Position numbers and translations under genes: made by a program. A DNA stretch of 32,652 nt from the NCBI GenBank assembly GCA_002687015.1, contig NYZB01000153.1, positions 1 to 32,652 on the forward strand, in the 5' to 3' direction. Shown here piece after piece: positions 1 to 10,088 of the stretch (position 1 is its first letter; every line of letters begins with the position of its first letter). The stretch comes from Deltaproteobacteria bacterium. Its GTDB lineage: Bacteria; Myxococcota_A; UBA9160; UBA6930. The notes under the pieces are model-generated. The model made no database searches. It had not been told where the DNA came from and was given only the letters and a program-made list of their open reading frames with translations.

Positions 1-738
1 GTCGTGCTCGCCGCAACCCAGGCCTTCTTCGACCAGCGGCTACGGGCGCCGGGCGGCCACAAGCTCTTCGAACGCCTGGAGCGCGTGGGCGAGCATGCCG
101 TCAAGCTCTTCGACAAGCCGGACGCCGGCCTCTGGGAGCTCCGAACCCGCGCCCGGGTGCACACTTTCTCGGCGATGATGTGCTGGGCGGCCTGCGATCG
201 GCTGGGCCGTATCGCCACCAAGCTGCAGAGACCCGACCGCGCCGCCCACTGGCAGGGCCACGCCGAGCACATCCACGCGGTGATCTGCGAGAGGGCCTGG
301 AACGAGGAGCGGAGCTGCTTCGTCGAGAGCTTCGACGGGGAGGATCTGGACGCGAGCCTGCTCCTGATCGAGCACATCGGGTTCCTGCCCGCCGACGACC
401 CGCGATTCTCCGGCACCGTTCGGGCCATCGAGGGAGCGCTGCGCAGGGGCCCGTACCTCTTTCGCTACAACGCGCCCGACGACTTCGGGACGCCACGTAC
501 CGCCTTCAACATCTGCACCTTCTGGTACATCGACGCCCTCTGCGCGCTGGGCCGCACCGAGGAGGCCCGCGAGCTCTTCGAGAACATGCTCAGCCACACC
601 AACCACCTCGGCCTGCTCTCGGAGGATCTCGACATCGAGACCGGAGAGCTCTGGGGCAACTTCCCCCAGACCTATTCGATGGTGGGCCTCATCCTCTGCG
701 CGATGCGTCTCTCCAAGAGCTGGCAGGCCGCGTTCTAG
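1..738 (+). CDS. GH15-family glycoside hydrolase (glucoamylase/trehalase-like), C-terminal part
   Basis: The frame is already open at base 1, so the 5' part of the gene lies outside the window and the track start at base 4 is artificial. The visible ~245 residues are the C-terminal half of an (alpha/alpha)6-barrel glycosidase. Hallmarks of GH15 seen here are the GLWELR segment, the HTFSAMMCWAACDRL helix, FNICTFWYIDALCALGR, and the terminal block LLSEDLD...GELWGNFPQTYSMVGLI that usually ends these proteins. Members hydrolyse alpha-glucosidic bonds of oligosaccharides or trehalose; cytoplasmic location is likely, but the N-terminus is not visible. It converges on the next gene with overlapping stop codons (ctag). 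Glucoamylase versus trehalase cannot be decided without the N-terminal half. Confidence 0.85.
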   Translation, partial: VVLAATQAFFDQRLRAPGGHKLFERLERVGEHAVKLFDKPDAGLWELRTRARVHTFSAMMCWAACDRLGRIATKLQRPDRAAHWQGHAEHIHAVICERAWNEERSCFVESFDGEDLDASLLLIEHIGFLPADDPRFSGTVRAIEGALRRGPYLFRYNAPDDFGTPRTAFNICTFWYIDALCALGRTEEARELFENMLSHTNHLGLLSEDLDIETGELWGNFPQTYSMVGLILCAMRLSKSWQAAF

Positions 739-1721
739 GCCCCGCGCGGCTCGAATCCGGCGGCCTCGTAGATGGCGTCGATGACCGACATGGTGCGTAC
801 TCCATCGCGGCCGTCGGTCGGCACGGACCTTCCATCGCGCACGAGGGCGAGGAAGGCCTCGAGCTGGTGCACGTAGCTCTTGCGGCCCGGCTCGGTCTCG
901 CTGGTGGTGCCCGCGGACGTGCGGATCTTGAGGCGGTGGAAGAGGTGCGGGGCGACCGGGTTGGTGACCCGCATCTCGCCCTCGTCCCCCTTCACGACCA
1001 GACGGATGCGAGGCGGCGTGAAGGCGAAGAGCGCAGCCGTGAGACGCGCACTGCGCTCTTCGGAGAAGCGCAGATCGGCCTGGATGTAGCGATCGACCCC
1101 GGGGCTCGAGAGCCGCGCTCGCGCCGCGACCACCTCGGGCTCGGCGGCCGTCAGGTGGCGGAGGATCGAGATGCAGTAGCAGCCCATGTCCATGGCCGAG
1201 CCGCCGGCCAGATCCAGGCGGAAGCGGATGTCGCCAGGCCTCGGGATCGGGATGCACATGTCCATCTCGAGATGGCGAATCCGCCCGATGCGGCCGCTGA
1301 AGGCCACCTGCTCCATGCGCGCGGCCAGCGGGTGGTAGCGCCAGTGGTAGGCCTCCATGAGCGGCCGGCCCGTCTTCTCCGACGCATCGGCCATGCGGCT
1401 GGCCTCCGCCGCATTCGCGGCCAGGGGCTTCTCGCAGAGCACGGGCTTGCCGGCCTCGAGAGCGCGGATCGTCCACTCCGCGTGCAGCGAGTTGGGCAGG
1501 GGGTTGTAGACCGCATCGACCTCCGGGTCGGCGAGCAGGGAGGCGTAGCTCTCGTGAGCCCGGGCCAACCCATGGCGCTTCGCAAAGGCCCGCGCTCGAC
1601 CCGGGTCGCGCGCCGCGACCGCAAAGGCCTCCACGCCGGGGACGTCGCGCGCCGGCTGGATCAGGGCCGTGGGCGCGATGGCCGCGGCACCCAGGATCCC
1701 AACGCGGAGGGGAGCCGCCAT
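735..1721 (-). CDS. Gfo/Idh/MocA-family NAD(P)-dependent oxidoreductase
   Basis: The 328-residue protein has the usual family length and two-domain build. An N-terminal Rossmann fold begins with VGILGAAAIAP. It is followed by the NPLPNSLH segment and the conserved EKPLA lysine motif near residue 97, which contacts cofactor and substrate. The C-terminal half is the family's mixed alpha/beta domain, with GGSAMDMGCYCISILRHL. Such enzymes oxidise or reduce sugars, inositols, sugar acids or trans-dihydrodiols in the cytoplasm. The GRPLMEAYHWRYHPL stretch resembles the D-xylose/dihydrodiol dehydrogenase branch, but the substrate is unknown. It lies 9 bp downstream of the HupE-like gene on the same strand and may be cotranscribed with it. 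Confidence 0.88.
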   Translation of the reverse strand: MAAPLRVGILGAAAIAPTALIQPARDVPGVEAFAVAARDPGRARAFAKRHGLARAHESYASLLADPEVDAVYNPLPNSLHAEWTIRALEAGKPVLCEKPLAANAAEASRMADASEKTGRPLMEAYHWRYHPLAARMEQVAFSGRIGRIRHLEMDMCIPIPRPGDIRFRLDLAGGSAMDMGCYCISILRHLTAAEPEVVAARARLSSPGVDRYIQADLRFSEERSARLTAALFAFTPPRIRLVVKGDEGEMRVTNPVAPHLFHRLKIRTSAGTTSETEPGRKSYVHQLEAFLALVRDGRSVPTDGRDGVRTMSVIDAIYEAAGFEPRGA

Positions 1722-1730
1722 GCCTTCAGC

Positions 1731-2984
1731 CTAATCCGCGAAGGCCCTCGCGACCATCCAATAGAGACCCAGACCACATACGGCCGCCGTGCCCAGCTCG
1801 ACGACCCAGCGACGGGCCAGCCCCCCGCGGAAGCGCCCGAGCAGGGCGAGGACGGGCCAGCAGATCGCGACGAGCACCAGCTGCCCGAGCTCGACGCCCA
1901 GGTTGAAGCCCAGCAGGGCGGGGATCAGCCGGCCCTGGGGGAGCGCGAGCTCGGTCAGCACCCCTGCAAAGCCGAAGCCGTGAATCAGACCGAAGCAGAA
2001 CGCGATCGCGGTGCGAAGCCGGAGGGGTGCCTCCAGGAGGCCCAGGAGGCCGAAGTAGCAGCCCGTGAAGAGCGCGAGACCCAGGAGGGTCCCAGCGGGA
2101 ATCGCGCCGGCACCCAGGACGGCGGCCCCGGCCATCGCGAGCATCCCGACGACGGTGGCCGCGGGGAGGGCACGGCCCCGCCCGGAGAGGACCCAGCCAT
2201 TTTCGACCGCCACCAGGGCGATCGAGAGGCCGATCAGCGCCTCCACCGCGGCGGCCTCGGGCTGCAGCCGACCCAGCGCCGCCAGCGCCAGGGTCAAGCT
2301 GTGGGCCAGGGTGAAGCCCGTCACGATCGTCACGACCTGGCCGACGCGGCGGGCGAGGAGCAGCAGGCCGAGCAGGAAGACGAGATGGTCGTAGCCCGTC
2401 ACGATGTGATCGACCCCGACCCGGATGTAGCGGAGCAGGCCGCTGCCCTCGGCGTCTCCCGGGTCGGAGGGGCCGGTCCCGGGCAAGCGCCAGCTCCGCT
2501 CGCTGTCGTTCAGCACGCGCTCGGTGATCCCTCCCCCGCCACCGCGCAGGCGCGCGAAGTGGAGGTGGCTGGGTGCCACCTCCTTGAGCACGTCACTCGT
2601 GATCCAGCGCGGCGCATCCTCGCCCGGGGGGGCCTCCGGACACTGCAGCTCCCACTCGATGAGCGCGCGCTCCGGGGGGGAGCTCAGGGCCCGCGGGCCC
2701 GAGCGCAACAGGCAGGGCTCCCCGCCCACCTCCAGGCGCAGCGCCCCGACGAGGTAGGCCCCGAGCGGCGGCGGCAGGCTGGGCGGCGAGACGATGCCCC
2801 AGGGGAGCCGGGTCAGCTCGAGCTGGGGGATGCGAAACAGCACCCGCACCCGTGCGCCGTCGATCTCCCAGCTCGAGTAGGAGGTGCTGCGTGTGTGTGC
2901 CTCTCCAGGCGAGGCAGCCAGCAGGACGAGCCCGGAAACCCCCGCGAGGATCGCTGCGCAGATCGACCCGTGAGCTCGGCTCAC
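1731..2984 (-). CDS. HupE/UreJ-like membrane protein
   Basis: The 417-residue protein has a signal peptide (hydrophobic stretch ending about ASPGEAHT) and a periplasmic N-terminal domain of about 170 residues. A six-to-seven-helix membrane domain follows, with family motifs VDHIVTGYDHLVFLLGLLLL, FTLAHSLTL, FGLIHGFGFAG and FNLGVELGQL. The conserved His and Asp residues in these motifs are typical of the HupE/UreJ_2 family, which is linked to nickel or cobalt uptake in hydrogenase and urease loci. No hydrogenase or urease is present here, so the transported ion is open. The GTG start overlaps the stop of the upstream prolyl isomerase gene by 4 bp (gtga), suggesting translational coupling. Confidence 0.85.
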   Translation of the reverse strand: MSRAHGSICAAILAGVSGLVLLAASPGEAHTRSTSYSSWEIDGARVRVLFRIPQLELTRLPWGIVSPPSLPPPLGAYLVGALRLEVGGEPCLLRSGPRALSSPPERALIEWELQCPEAPPGEDAPRWITSDVLKEVAPSHLHFARLRGGGGGITERVLNDSERSWRLPGTGPSDPGDAEGSGLLRYIRVGVDHIVTGYDHLVFLLGLLLLARRVGQVVTIVTGFTLAHSLTLALAALGRLQPEAAAVEALIGLSIALVAVENGWVLSGRGRALPAATVVGMLAMAGAAVLGAGAIPAGTLLGLALFTGCYFGLLGLLEAPLRLRTAIAFCFGLIHGFGFAGVLTELALPQGRLIPALLGFNLGVELGQLVLVAICWPVLALLGRFRGGLARRWVVELGTAAVCGLGLYWMVARAFAD

Positions 2985-3874
2985 GGCAGCTCGTCAGCCA
3001 GCACCAGGTCGGCGCGATCTCGCAGGTCGTCCAGGTAGCCGCGGAGAGCGCGGTCACCCGCGCGTCGCACCCACTCGTTGCGCACCAGATCGCGGATCTC
3101 CGCGTAGCCGGGGGTGCGCTCGTCCTCCCGATCGACGAGCACGAAGACGTGGTAGCCGGTGCCGGAACGAACCGGCTCGCTGATCTCGCCGACGGCCATC
3201 TCCATCACGGCGCGCAGGGCGGTGGGCCCGATGTACTCGCGCAGCTTGGCCGGCGGCAGGAGCGCGTCGGGGACGGGGGACACCTCGGAGTCACCGAGCT
3301 CCGTGCGGATCTCGGCCAAGAGCGCCCCCGCGACCAGCCGGGCGCGGACCTCGGCGGCACGGGCCACCGCCGCCTCGTCCTCTTCACCGCGGCGAACCCG
3401 GAAGAAGACCTGACGCACCCGGAGCCGCCCGGGCTGGGTGAAGAAGGCGCTCTCCTCGGAGTAGAAGCGCTCGAGCTCCGCTTCCTCGGGCGGACGGTCC
3501 TCGGCCTCGACCACGATCGAACGGATCATTGCGGAGGTGATGTCGGCGCGAACCCGCCGGTCGCTCTCGGCGAGGCCGAGCTCGAGGCCGCGCTGCACCA
3601 ACAGCTCCTCGTCGATCATCCGATCGAGGACACGACGCCGCATGTCGTCCGAGACCGCCTGACGGGTGTCGCTCTCGAGCCCGGCGAGCAGGCGCTGATA
3701 GGCATCGGTGAAGATCAGGGTGCCGTTGACCCGGGCCACGGCCGAGCCGGGCAGGCCGCCCACCGTCGGATCGGTCGAAAGCAGGCCCCAGGCTGCGAGG
3801 GCCACGCCGACCAGCCCGCCGGCCACCAGGAGGGCGAGGGCGCGCTTCTTCTCGGGGCTTTGGTCGTCTGTCAT
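2981..3874 (-). CDS. SurA/PpiC-type peptidylprolyl isomerase, membrane anchored
   Basis: I place the start at the internal ATG (MTDDQSPEKKR), which gives 297 residues. The longer track ORF merely runs antisense through the histidine kinase gene. A single N-terminal membrane helix (ALALLVAGGLVGVALAAWGLL) anchors a periplasmic protein. A SurA-N-like region (VARVNGTLIFTDAYQRLLAGL, then RRRVLDRMIDEELLVQRGLELGL) is followed by a parvulin domain (LRVRQVFFRVRRGEE ... GEISEPVRSGTGYHVFVLVDR). The protein probably assists folding of exported proteins. It is the first gene of a coupled pair with the HupE-like gene, which hints at a shared job, perhaps maturation of that membrane protein or its partner. 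No strong Shine-Dalgarno is visible. Confidence 0.85.
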   Translation of the reverse strand: MTDDQSPEKKRALALLVAGGLVGVALAAWGLLSTDPTVGGLPGSAVARVNGTLIFTDAYQRLLAGLESDTRQAVSDDMRRRVLDRMIDEELLVQRGLELGLAESDRRVRADITSAMIRSIVVEAEDRPPEEAELERFYSEESAFFTQPGRLRVRQVFFRVRRGEEDEAAVARAAEVRARLVAGALLAEIRTELGDSEVSPVPDALLPPAKLREYIGPTALRAVMEMAVGEISEPVRSGTGYHVFVLVDREDERTPGYAEIRDLVRNEWVRRAGDRALRGYLDDLRDRADLVLADELP

Positions 3875-3985
3875 TGGGGGGCAGACCCTAGAGGGCTCGG
3901 GGGAGGAATTCCACCGCGGCCCGCGCCCTCCCATGCCTTGACGAAGGCTGAAGGGCGGGGGGGCGGCACGCCGATACGCCCGGAG
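3875..3985. promoter_or_regulatory. Divergent promoter region, ppiase / histidine kinase
   Basis: These 111 bases separate the prolyl isomerase gene (-) from the sensor kinase (+) and must hold both promoters. The region is G/C-rich, with gggg and ggcgggg runs. No convincing -10/-35 pair or operator repeat can be seen by eye. Confidence 0.4.
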
Positions 3986-5838
3986 ATGTCGCCCGCCGCC
4001 ATCAGCGATCTCTCCCTGGCCTTTGGCATGGGCATGGCCGCAACCCTGGCCCTGCTCCACCTGGGCTTCTACCGGCGTGCGGACCCGGTCCACGCCTGGG
4101 TTGCGCTCTGGTGCGCTACGACCGGCGCCTACCTCGGCTTCCGCTTCGTGCAGGTGGGCACCGCGGAGCCCGCCGCGGCGCTGACGGCGGCGCGCGGATT
4201 GGCCTCGACCGCCCCCCTGCTCGCGCTCTCCGCGGTGGGCATGGCCCGCGCGCTGGCAGACAAGCCCTTCGGCTGGCGAGCGTGGAGCAAGGCCGGCGCC
4301 CTCGCCATGGTGATGGGGCTGCTGATCTTCCTCAGTCCCTGGTTCGTCGAGGGCCAGGTGAGTTCGCGCCTCGATTGGTTCGGACGGGAGCATCTGGCGG
4401 TCAGCACCGGTCCGGCCATGGGTCTGCTGCTGCCAATGGCGATTCTGGCCTTCGGCTACAGCGCGAGCCTCGTCATGCGGAGTCCCGCGCTCAATGTGGT
4501 GGATCGCCAGATCTTCCTGGGCAGCCTGACCGCCTACGCCTTGATCGCGGTGCTCTCGATCCTGTCGGCCATGCGGGTCATCGACGCGCCGCCCACGACC
4601 GAATTCGCTCCGCTGGTGTTCGGCGTCGGGCTCAACACCCTGCTGGTCTCCCGGCACAGGCGCCTGCAGCACAATCTCGAGAGCAGCGTCCAGGCGCGGA
4701 CCCGGGAGATGCGCGCCACCCACGATCAGCTCGTGGAGAGCGAGGAACGCTATCGCCGGCTCTTCGAGAACGCGCCGATCGGTGTGATCGCCCTCGATCG
4801 CGAGGGAAGCGTGGTCGCGGCGAACTACCAGCTCGTCGCCATGATCGGAGCGCCCTCCCTGGATGGCCTGGTCGGCCAGGATCTGATTGGCAACGAACGT
4901 CTCCACGCCTCCGGTATTGCCGGCATCTTCGAGCGATGCATCTCCCGGGGCGAGCCCCAGGTCGGCGAGCACCACCACACCTTCCGGTGGGGCCGTACCA
5001 CCGACCTGCGGATCATCGCGACACCCGTGCGCGATGCGGCGGGCCATGTCCAGGGAGCCCTCGGCATCGTCGAAGACCTGAGCGAGCGGAAGGCCTGGAG
5101 GAACGTCTCCGCCAGGGCCAGAAGCTCGAAGCGATGGGCCAGCTCGCCGCCGGCATCGCCCACGAGATCAACAACCCCATGGCCTACGTGCGCAGCAACC
5201 TCTCGATGCTGCGGGGAGAATGGGAGACCGTCCGCAAGAGGCTCGGCGGAAACGATGCTGCGTCGGGCCCCGTGACGGACTGCGAGGAGCTGATCGACGA
5301 GTGTCTGGAAGGTGTCGAGCGGACGATCTCGATCGTGAAGGACATCCGCGAGTTCTCGCATGCCGGTGGCGGCGCCTTCGCTCCCGCCGACGTCAACCTG
5401 CTGGTCGAAAAGGCCCTTCGCATGGCCTCGGGCCAGCGCAGCAACCGGCTGCGAGTGGTCCAGCATCTCGGCCCGCTCCCACGCCTCCGCTGCTCGGCGG
5501 GCTCGCTGGAGCAGGTCTTCCTCAACCTGCTCGTCAACGCCTTCGACGCCGTCGGCAGGGAGGGAGACATCGAGGTGGTGACCCGCTGCGAGGGCGCCTT
5601 CATCTCCGTGCGCATCATCGACGGTGGCGTGGGCATCCCGGCCGAGGACCTGGGGCGGCTCTTCGACCCCTTCTTCACGACCAAGGAAGCGGGCCAGGGC
5701 ACCGGTCTGGGGCTCTTCGTCTCCTACGAGATCGTGAAGCTGCACGGCGGGGAGATCGTGGCGACCTCGGTGCTGGGCGAGGGCTCCTCCTTCGAGGTCC
5801 GTCTTCCCCTGGCCACAGCCGGCGAGGATCCCGCCTAG
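3986..5838 (+). pseudogene. Seven-helix PAS sensor histidine kinase, broken by a one-base frameshift (or sequencing error)
   Basis: The gene is split between two frames. From ATG 3986, frame one encodes about seven membrane helices, a short coiled coil (LESSVQARTREMRATHDQL) and a PAS domain (YRRLFENAPIGVIALDREG) ending EDLSERKA near base 5093. The kinase half then continues in the frame of ORF 4111..5838. It has LEERLRQGQKLEAMGQLAAG, the phospho-acceptor box GIAHEINNP, the N box NLLVNAFDAVG, DGGVGIP, FDPFFTTK and GQGTGLGLFVSYEI. Adding one C to the gcc/ctg run at 5094-5095 would restore EDLSERKALEERLRQGQ and give about 617 residues. All catalytic motifs are intact, so an assembly error or very recent mutation is more likely than an old pseudogene. 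No adjacent response regulator is present. The start lacks a clear ribosome site. Confidence 0.85.
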
Positions 5839-5903
5839 CCCCTATGGTCCCCCGGTCGCCCCGGAGGACGATCCGCGTTGCAAGCTGACCTGGGCTGCGC
5901 CCC

Positions 5904-6623
5904 GTGAACCCCCGTTGGCTCGCGCTCGCCGCCGTCGTGTTGCTCGTCCTGGGCGCCTGGCAGGGCGGGCTGATCGAGTGGATCTCGGAGCCGGAGCGGG
6001 CCCGCGACTTCTTGCGGGAGTCGGGCCCGCTGGGCCCGCTCCTCTACGTGCTGGCCTTTGCCCTGATCGAGCCCCTGGGCGTGCCTGGCCTCGTCTTCGT
6101 CGGGCCGGCTACGCAGATCTGGCCCTACTGGCTGGTCGTGATCCTCTCGATTCTCGGGGCGACGGGTGCGGGCCTGGTCGCCTACGTGGCGGCGCGCTGG
6201 TTCGCACGCGATTGGGTGCAGGCGCGGCTTCCGGATCGGGTCCGACGAGCCACCGACGGTGCCGAGACGCGGCCCCTGCGTACCGTGATCCTCGTGCGCT
6301 TGCTCTTCTTCCTGGCGGCGCCGGCGCACTGGGCGCTCGGGGTCTCGAACATCCGCTTCGCGCCCTTCCTCCTGGGAAGCCTGGTCGGCTTCACGCCGCC
6401 GATGATCCTGTTCGTGTACGCGATCGATCGGGCCATCGACCTGATGGAGGGCCAGCGCCCATGGGCATGGCTTGCGGTGGCCGTCCTGGGCGTCGTGGGC
6501 TTCCTCGCCTTCCAGTGGTGGCGGCGGCAGCGACAAGGGAGCTTGCCTCCCAAGCACCCCGCGAAGAGCGAGCCCGGCCAGGCTGCGCTGGAGGCACGAC
6601 GCGGCGACCAGCACACCCCCTGA
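5904..6623 (+). CDS. TVP38/TMEM64 (DedA-superfamily, VTT domain) membrane protein
   Basis: The 239-residue integral membrane protein starts with GTG. Hydrophobic segments occur at about residues 4-20, 45-70, 75-100, 135-160 and 175-195. The central region, with EPLGVPGLVFVGPATQIWPYW, ATGAGLVAYVAARWFARDWV and LRTVILVRLLFFLAAPAHWALG, matches the VTT/SNARE-associated domain: an amphipathic re-entrant loop and an R-x-x-x-x-x-P-type segment. Relatives have been linked to lipid scrambling or flippase activity, proton-dependent homeostasis and membrane stress. A basic, disordered tail (WWRRQRQGSLPPKHPAKSEPG) follows the last helix. It lies 65 bp after the histidine kinase and 24 bp before the FIST gene, so these may be cotranscribed. 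Confidence 0.75.
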   Translation: MNPRWLALAAVVLLVLGAWQGGLIEWISEPERARDFLRESGPLGPLLYVLAFALIEPLGVPGLVFVGPATQIWPYWLVVILSILGATGAGLVAYVAARWFARDWVQARLPDRVRRATDGAETRPLRTVILVRLLFFLAAPAHWALGVSNIRFAPFLLGSLVGFTPPMILFVYAIDRAIDLMEGQRPWAWLAVAVLGVVGFLAFQWWRRQRQGSLPPKHPAKSEPGQAALEARRGDQHTP

Positions 6624-6647
6624 CGGCCGGCTTCGGCAACCCCTCCG

Positions 6648-7823
<1,176 letters not shown>

Positions 7824-7860
7824 AGCCTGGCCCGCGCAGCGCTGTGGTAGCGTGCTGCCC

Positions 7861-9114
7861 ATGGGAGAGGTCCTCGAGCTGGCGGAACGAGCCTGGCAAG
7901 GCCAACTCCGGGAGACCCAGGTCCACCCGGGCCAGGCCCTGGTCGGGTTCGAGGAGCTGGACCCGGAGCTGGGCTTCATGTCCGCCTTCTCGAACGTCGC
8001 GGTCCTGCGCAGCGAGGAGGGCCTGGTCTTCCTCGACACGAGCAGCGCCTTCCATGCGAAGCCGCTCTTCGAGCAGGTCCGCCGCTGGTCGGACCAGCCC
8101 GTGCACACCGCGATCTACACGCACGGCCACGTGGACCACGTGTTTGGCCTGGCGCCCTTCGAAGAGGAGGCCCTCCAGAAGCGGTGGGATCGGACGCGGG
8201 TTCTCGCCCACCACGCCTGCCCCGACCGCTTCGAACGCTACGTCCTGACCAACGGCTACAACGGCGTCATCAACCAGCGCCAATTCGGCTTTCCGCGGCC
8301 CCTCTTCCCGAAGACGTACCGCTACCCGGACGAGACCGTCGGAGACGACCACTCCCTTCGGATCGGCGACCTCGCCATCGAGATCTTCCATGACAAGGGT
8401 GAGACCGACGACCACCTGTGGATCTGGCTCCCCGCGCAGCGAACCCTCTACACGGGCGACCTCTTCATCTGGGCCTCGCCCAATTGCGGCAACCCCCAGA
8501 AGGTGCAGCGCTACCCACGGGAGTGGGCGAGGGCACTGCGCCGTATGCAGGAGCTCGGCGCCGAGCGCCTGCTGCCCGGCCACGGCCCGCCGATCCTGGG
8601 CGCCGAGCGGGTGCATCGGGCCCTGGAGGAGAGCGCGACCCTTCTCGAGACCCTGGTGGAGCAGACCCTTCGCATGATGAACGAGGGGGCGCGTCTCGAC
8701 GAGGTCCTGCACGGCGTCGAGATCCCCGAGGCGCTGCTCGAGCGCCCCTACCTGCGCCCCAGCTACGACGATCCCCGCTTCATCGTCCGCAATCTCTGGC
8801 GCCTCTACGGCGGTTGGTACGACGGCAACCCGGCCCACCTGAACCCCGCGCCCGACGCCGAGGTGGCCGCCCAGTTGGCCGCGCTCGGCGGGGGGGCCCG
8901 CGCGTTGGCGGAGCGGGCCGCGGCGCTGGCCGCTGAGGGCCGCCTCGACCTCGCCTGCCACTTCGCCGAGTGGGCGGTCCAGGCCGAGCCGGACGACGCG
9001 CGCGCCCACGGTGTGCGCGCCGAGGTCTTCGAGAGCCGGGCTCGAGAGGAGACCAGCCTGATGGCGAAGGGCGTGTACCGGGCGGCCGCCAGGGAGAGCG
9101 AGCCCGCGGAATAG
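7861..9114 (+). CDS. Alkylsulfatase-like metallo-beta-lactamase fold hydrolase
   Basis: The ATG at 7861 gives 417 residues. The extended track ORF overlaps the FIST gene in another frame and is rejected. The metal-binding motif H88-G-H-V-D-H93 is present (THGHVDHVFG), followed by TLYTGDLFIW (metal Asp) and LLPGHGPP (metal His). The C-terminal part, with YLRPSYDDPRFIVRNLWRLYGGWYDGNPAHL, matches the alkyl sulfatase dimerisation domain of the SdsA1/BDS1 group, followed by an alanine-rich helical tail. Members cleave primary or secondary alkyl sulfates or related esters. There is no signal peptide, unlike secreted SdsA1, so it is probably cytoplasmic. The substrate is uncertain, because many short homologues are annotated only as MBL-fold proteins. 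Confidence 0.85.
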   Translation: MGEVLELAERAWQGQLRETQVHPGQALVGFEELDPELGFMSAFSNVAVLRSEEGLVFLDTSSAFHAKPLFEQVRRWSDQPVHTAIYTHGHVDHVFGLAPFEEEALQKRWDRTRVLAHHACPDRFERYVLTNGYNGVINQRQFGFPRPLFPKTYRYPDETVGDDHSLRIGDLAIEIFHDKGETDDHLWIWLPAQRTLYTGDLFIWASPNCGNPQKVQRYPREWARALRRMQELGAERLLPGHGPPILGAERVHRALEESATLLETLVEQTLRMMNEGARLDEVLHGVEIPEALLERPYLRPSYDDPRFIVRNLWRLYGGWYDGNPAHLNPAPDAEVAAQLAALGGGARALAERAAALAAEGRLDLACHFAEWAVQAEPDDARAHGVRAEVFESRAREETSLMAKGVYRAAARESEPAE

Positions 9115-9125
9115 CGGCAGCGCGC

Positions 9126-9947
9126 TCAGCCGTCCACCGGCCCGCGATCGGCCGGAAGCCGCTTCCAGCGCCGGAAGCCACCCTCGCTGTTGATCACCTG
9201 GCCGGTCACCCAGGCCGCCTGGTCGCTCACCAGCCAGGCCGCCAGGTTGGCCACGTCCTCGGGCAACCCCCAGCGCCCCGCCGGCATCATGGCGGCGATG
9301 TTCCGGTGCAGCTTCGGCGGCGCGTAGCCGGTGTCGGTCGGGCCCGGGTTGATGCAGTTGACCGTGATCCCCCGGTCGAGGAGAGCGTCGGACAGGGACT
9401 CGGTCATCTGGTGGATGGCGCCCTTGGTCACCGCGTAGGCGATCTCTCCGGCCATCGGGCCGATGTGCTGGGCGCTGCAGAAGAGCAGCATGCGGCCGGG
9501 CCGCCCGGGATCGTGGTGCACGCCGAAGCTCTGGGCGAGCAGAACACACGCCCGGCCGTTCGCCGCCCAGCAGCGGTCGAGCTCCAGGGGCGTGACCTCG
9601 GCCAGGGACTGGGTCGAGCTCCGCGCGTGGTTGGCGACCAGGATGTCGATGCCCCCGAAGCGTTCGACCGTCTCGCGGATCAGCTGGTCCGGAACGGAGG
9701 GATCCTCCAGGTCGGCCTCCCGGTAGTGGAATCGGCCATCTCCGGGGTCGAGCTCCTCCAGCAAGCCGGCCCCCCGATCGGTGTCGGCGCCCCACGGCAT
9801 CTCGTCGTCATGGGGCGACCAGCCGGTGGCGAAGACCGAGGCACCGTCAGCGAGCAGCCGCCGGGCCAGGGCAGCGCCGATACCAACCCTTCGCGAGAGG
9901 CCGGTCAAGAGGGCGACGCGATTCGAGAGCGGAGATTCGTGGGACAC
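9126..9947 (-). CDS. SDR-family oxidoreductase (classical, FabG-like)
   Basis: The 273-residue protein has an N-terminal dinucleotide loop in atypical form (LLTGLSRRVGIGAALARRLL), a FabG-like NH motif (ILVANHARSS), the catalytic Ser in LLFCSAQHIGP and the YxxxK pair in AYAVTKGAIHQM. It ends with INPGPTDTGY and VTGQVINSEGGF. The catalytic set is complete, so it should be an active NAD(P)-dependent dehydrogenase or reductase, probably acting on a hydroxy- or oxoacyl or alcohol substrate. It is the last gene of a minus-strand run that includes a luciferase-like monooxygenase and a crotonase, separated from the former by about 140 bp. It converges on the MBL gene with only 11 bp between them. Confidence 0.87.
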   Translation of the reverse strand: MSHESPLSNRVALLTGLSRRVGIGAALARRLLADGASVFATGWSPHDDEMPWGADTDRGAGLLEELDPGDGRFHYREADLEDPSVPDQLIRETVERFGGIDILVANHARSSTQSLAEVTPLELDRCWAANGRACVLLAQSFGVHHDPGRPGRMLLFCSAQHIGPMAGEIAYAVTKGAIHQMTESLSDALLDRGITVNCINPGPTDTGYAPPKLHRNIAAMMPAGRWGLPEDVANLAAWLVSDQAAWVTGQVINSEGGFRRWKRLPADRGPVDG

Positions 9948-10088
9948 GAGCAGGACCCTCCTCGAGGGAGAAGCGTTCGGAGCGGCGGTTCGCGGTCCGT
10001 GTCCTGCTCTTACATCTTCACCACGCTAGCAATCCACCCCGGCGCCTGCTGCGTTCCCCAGGCGGGCGCTGCTTGCGATGGGCGCCCC

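Noticed and set aside
180-3038. 952-aa plus-strand ORF
   Set aside because: It runs antisense to the Gfo/Idh and HupE-like genes, has Arg/Gly/His-rich low-complexity content and no domain; a shadow of GC-rich coding DNA.
2852-3985. N-terminal extension of the histidine kinase ORF in the track
   Set aside because: It is antisense to the prolyl isomerase gene and lacks recognisable domains; the kinase begins near ATG 3986.
5275-5838. The histidine kinase break as another stop-codon recoding event
   Set aside because: The two halves are in different frames, so it needs an indel or frameshift, not TGA readthrough.
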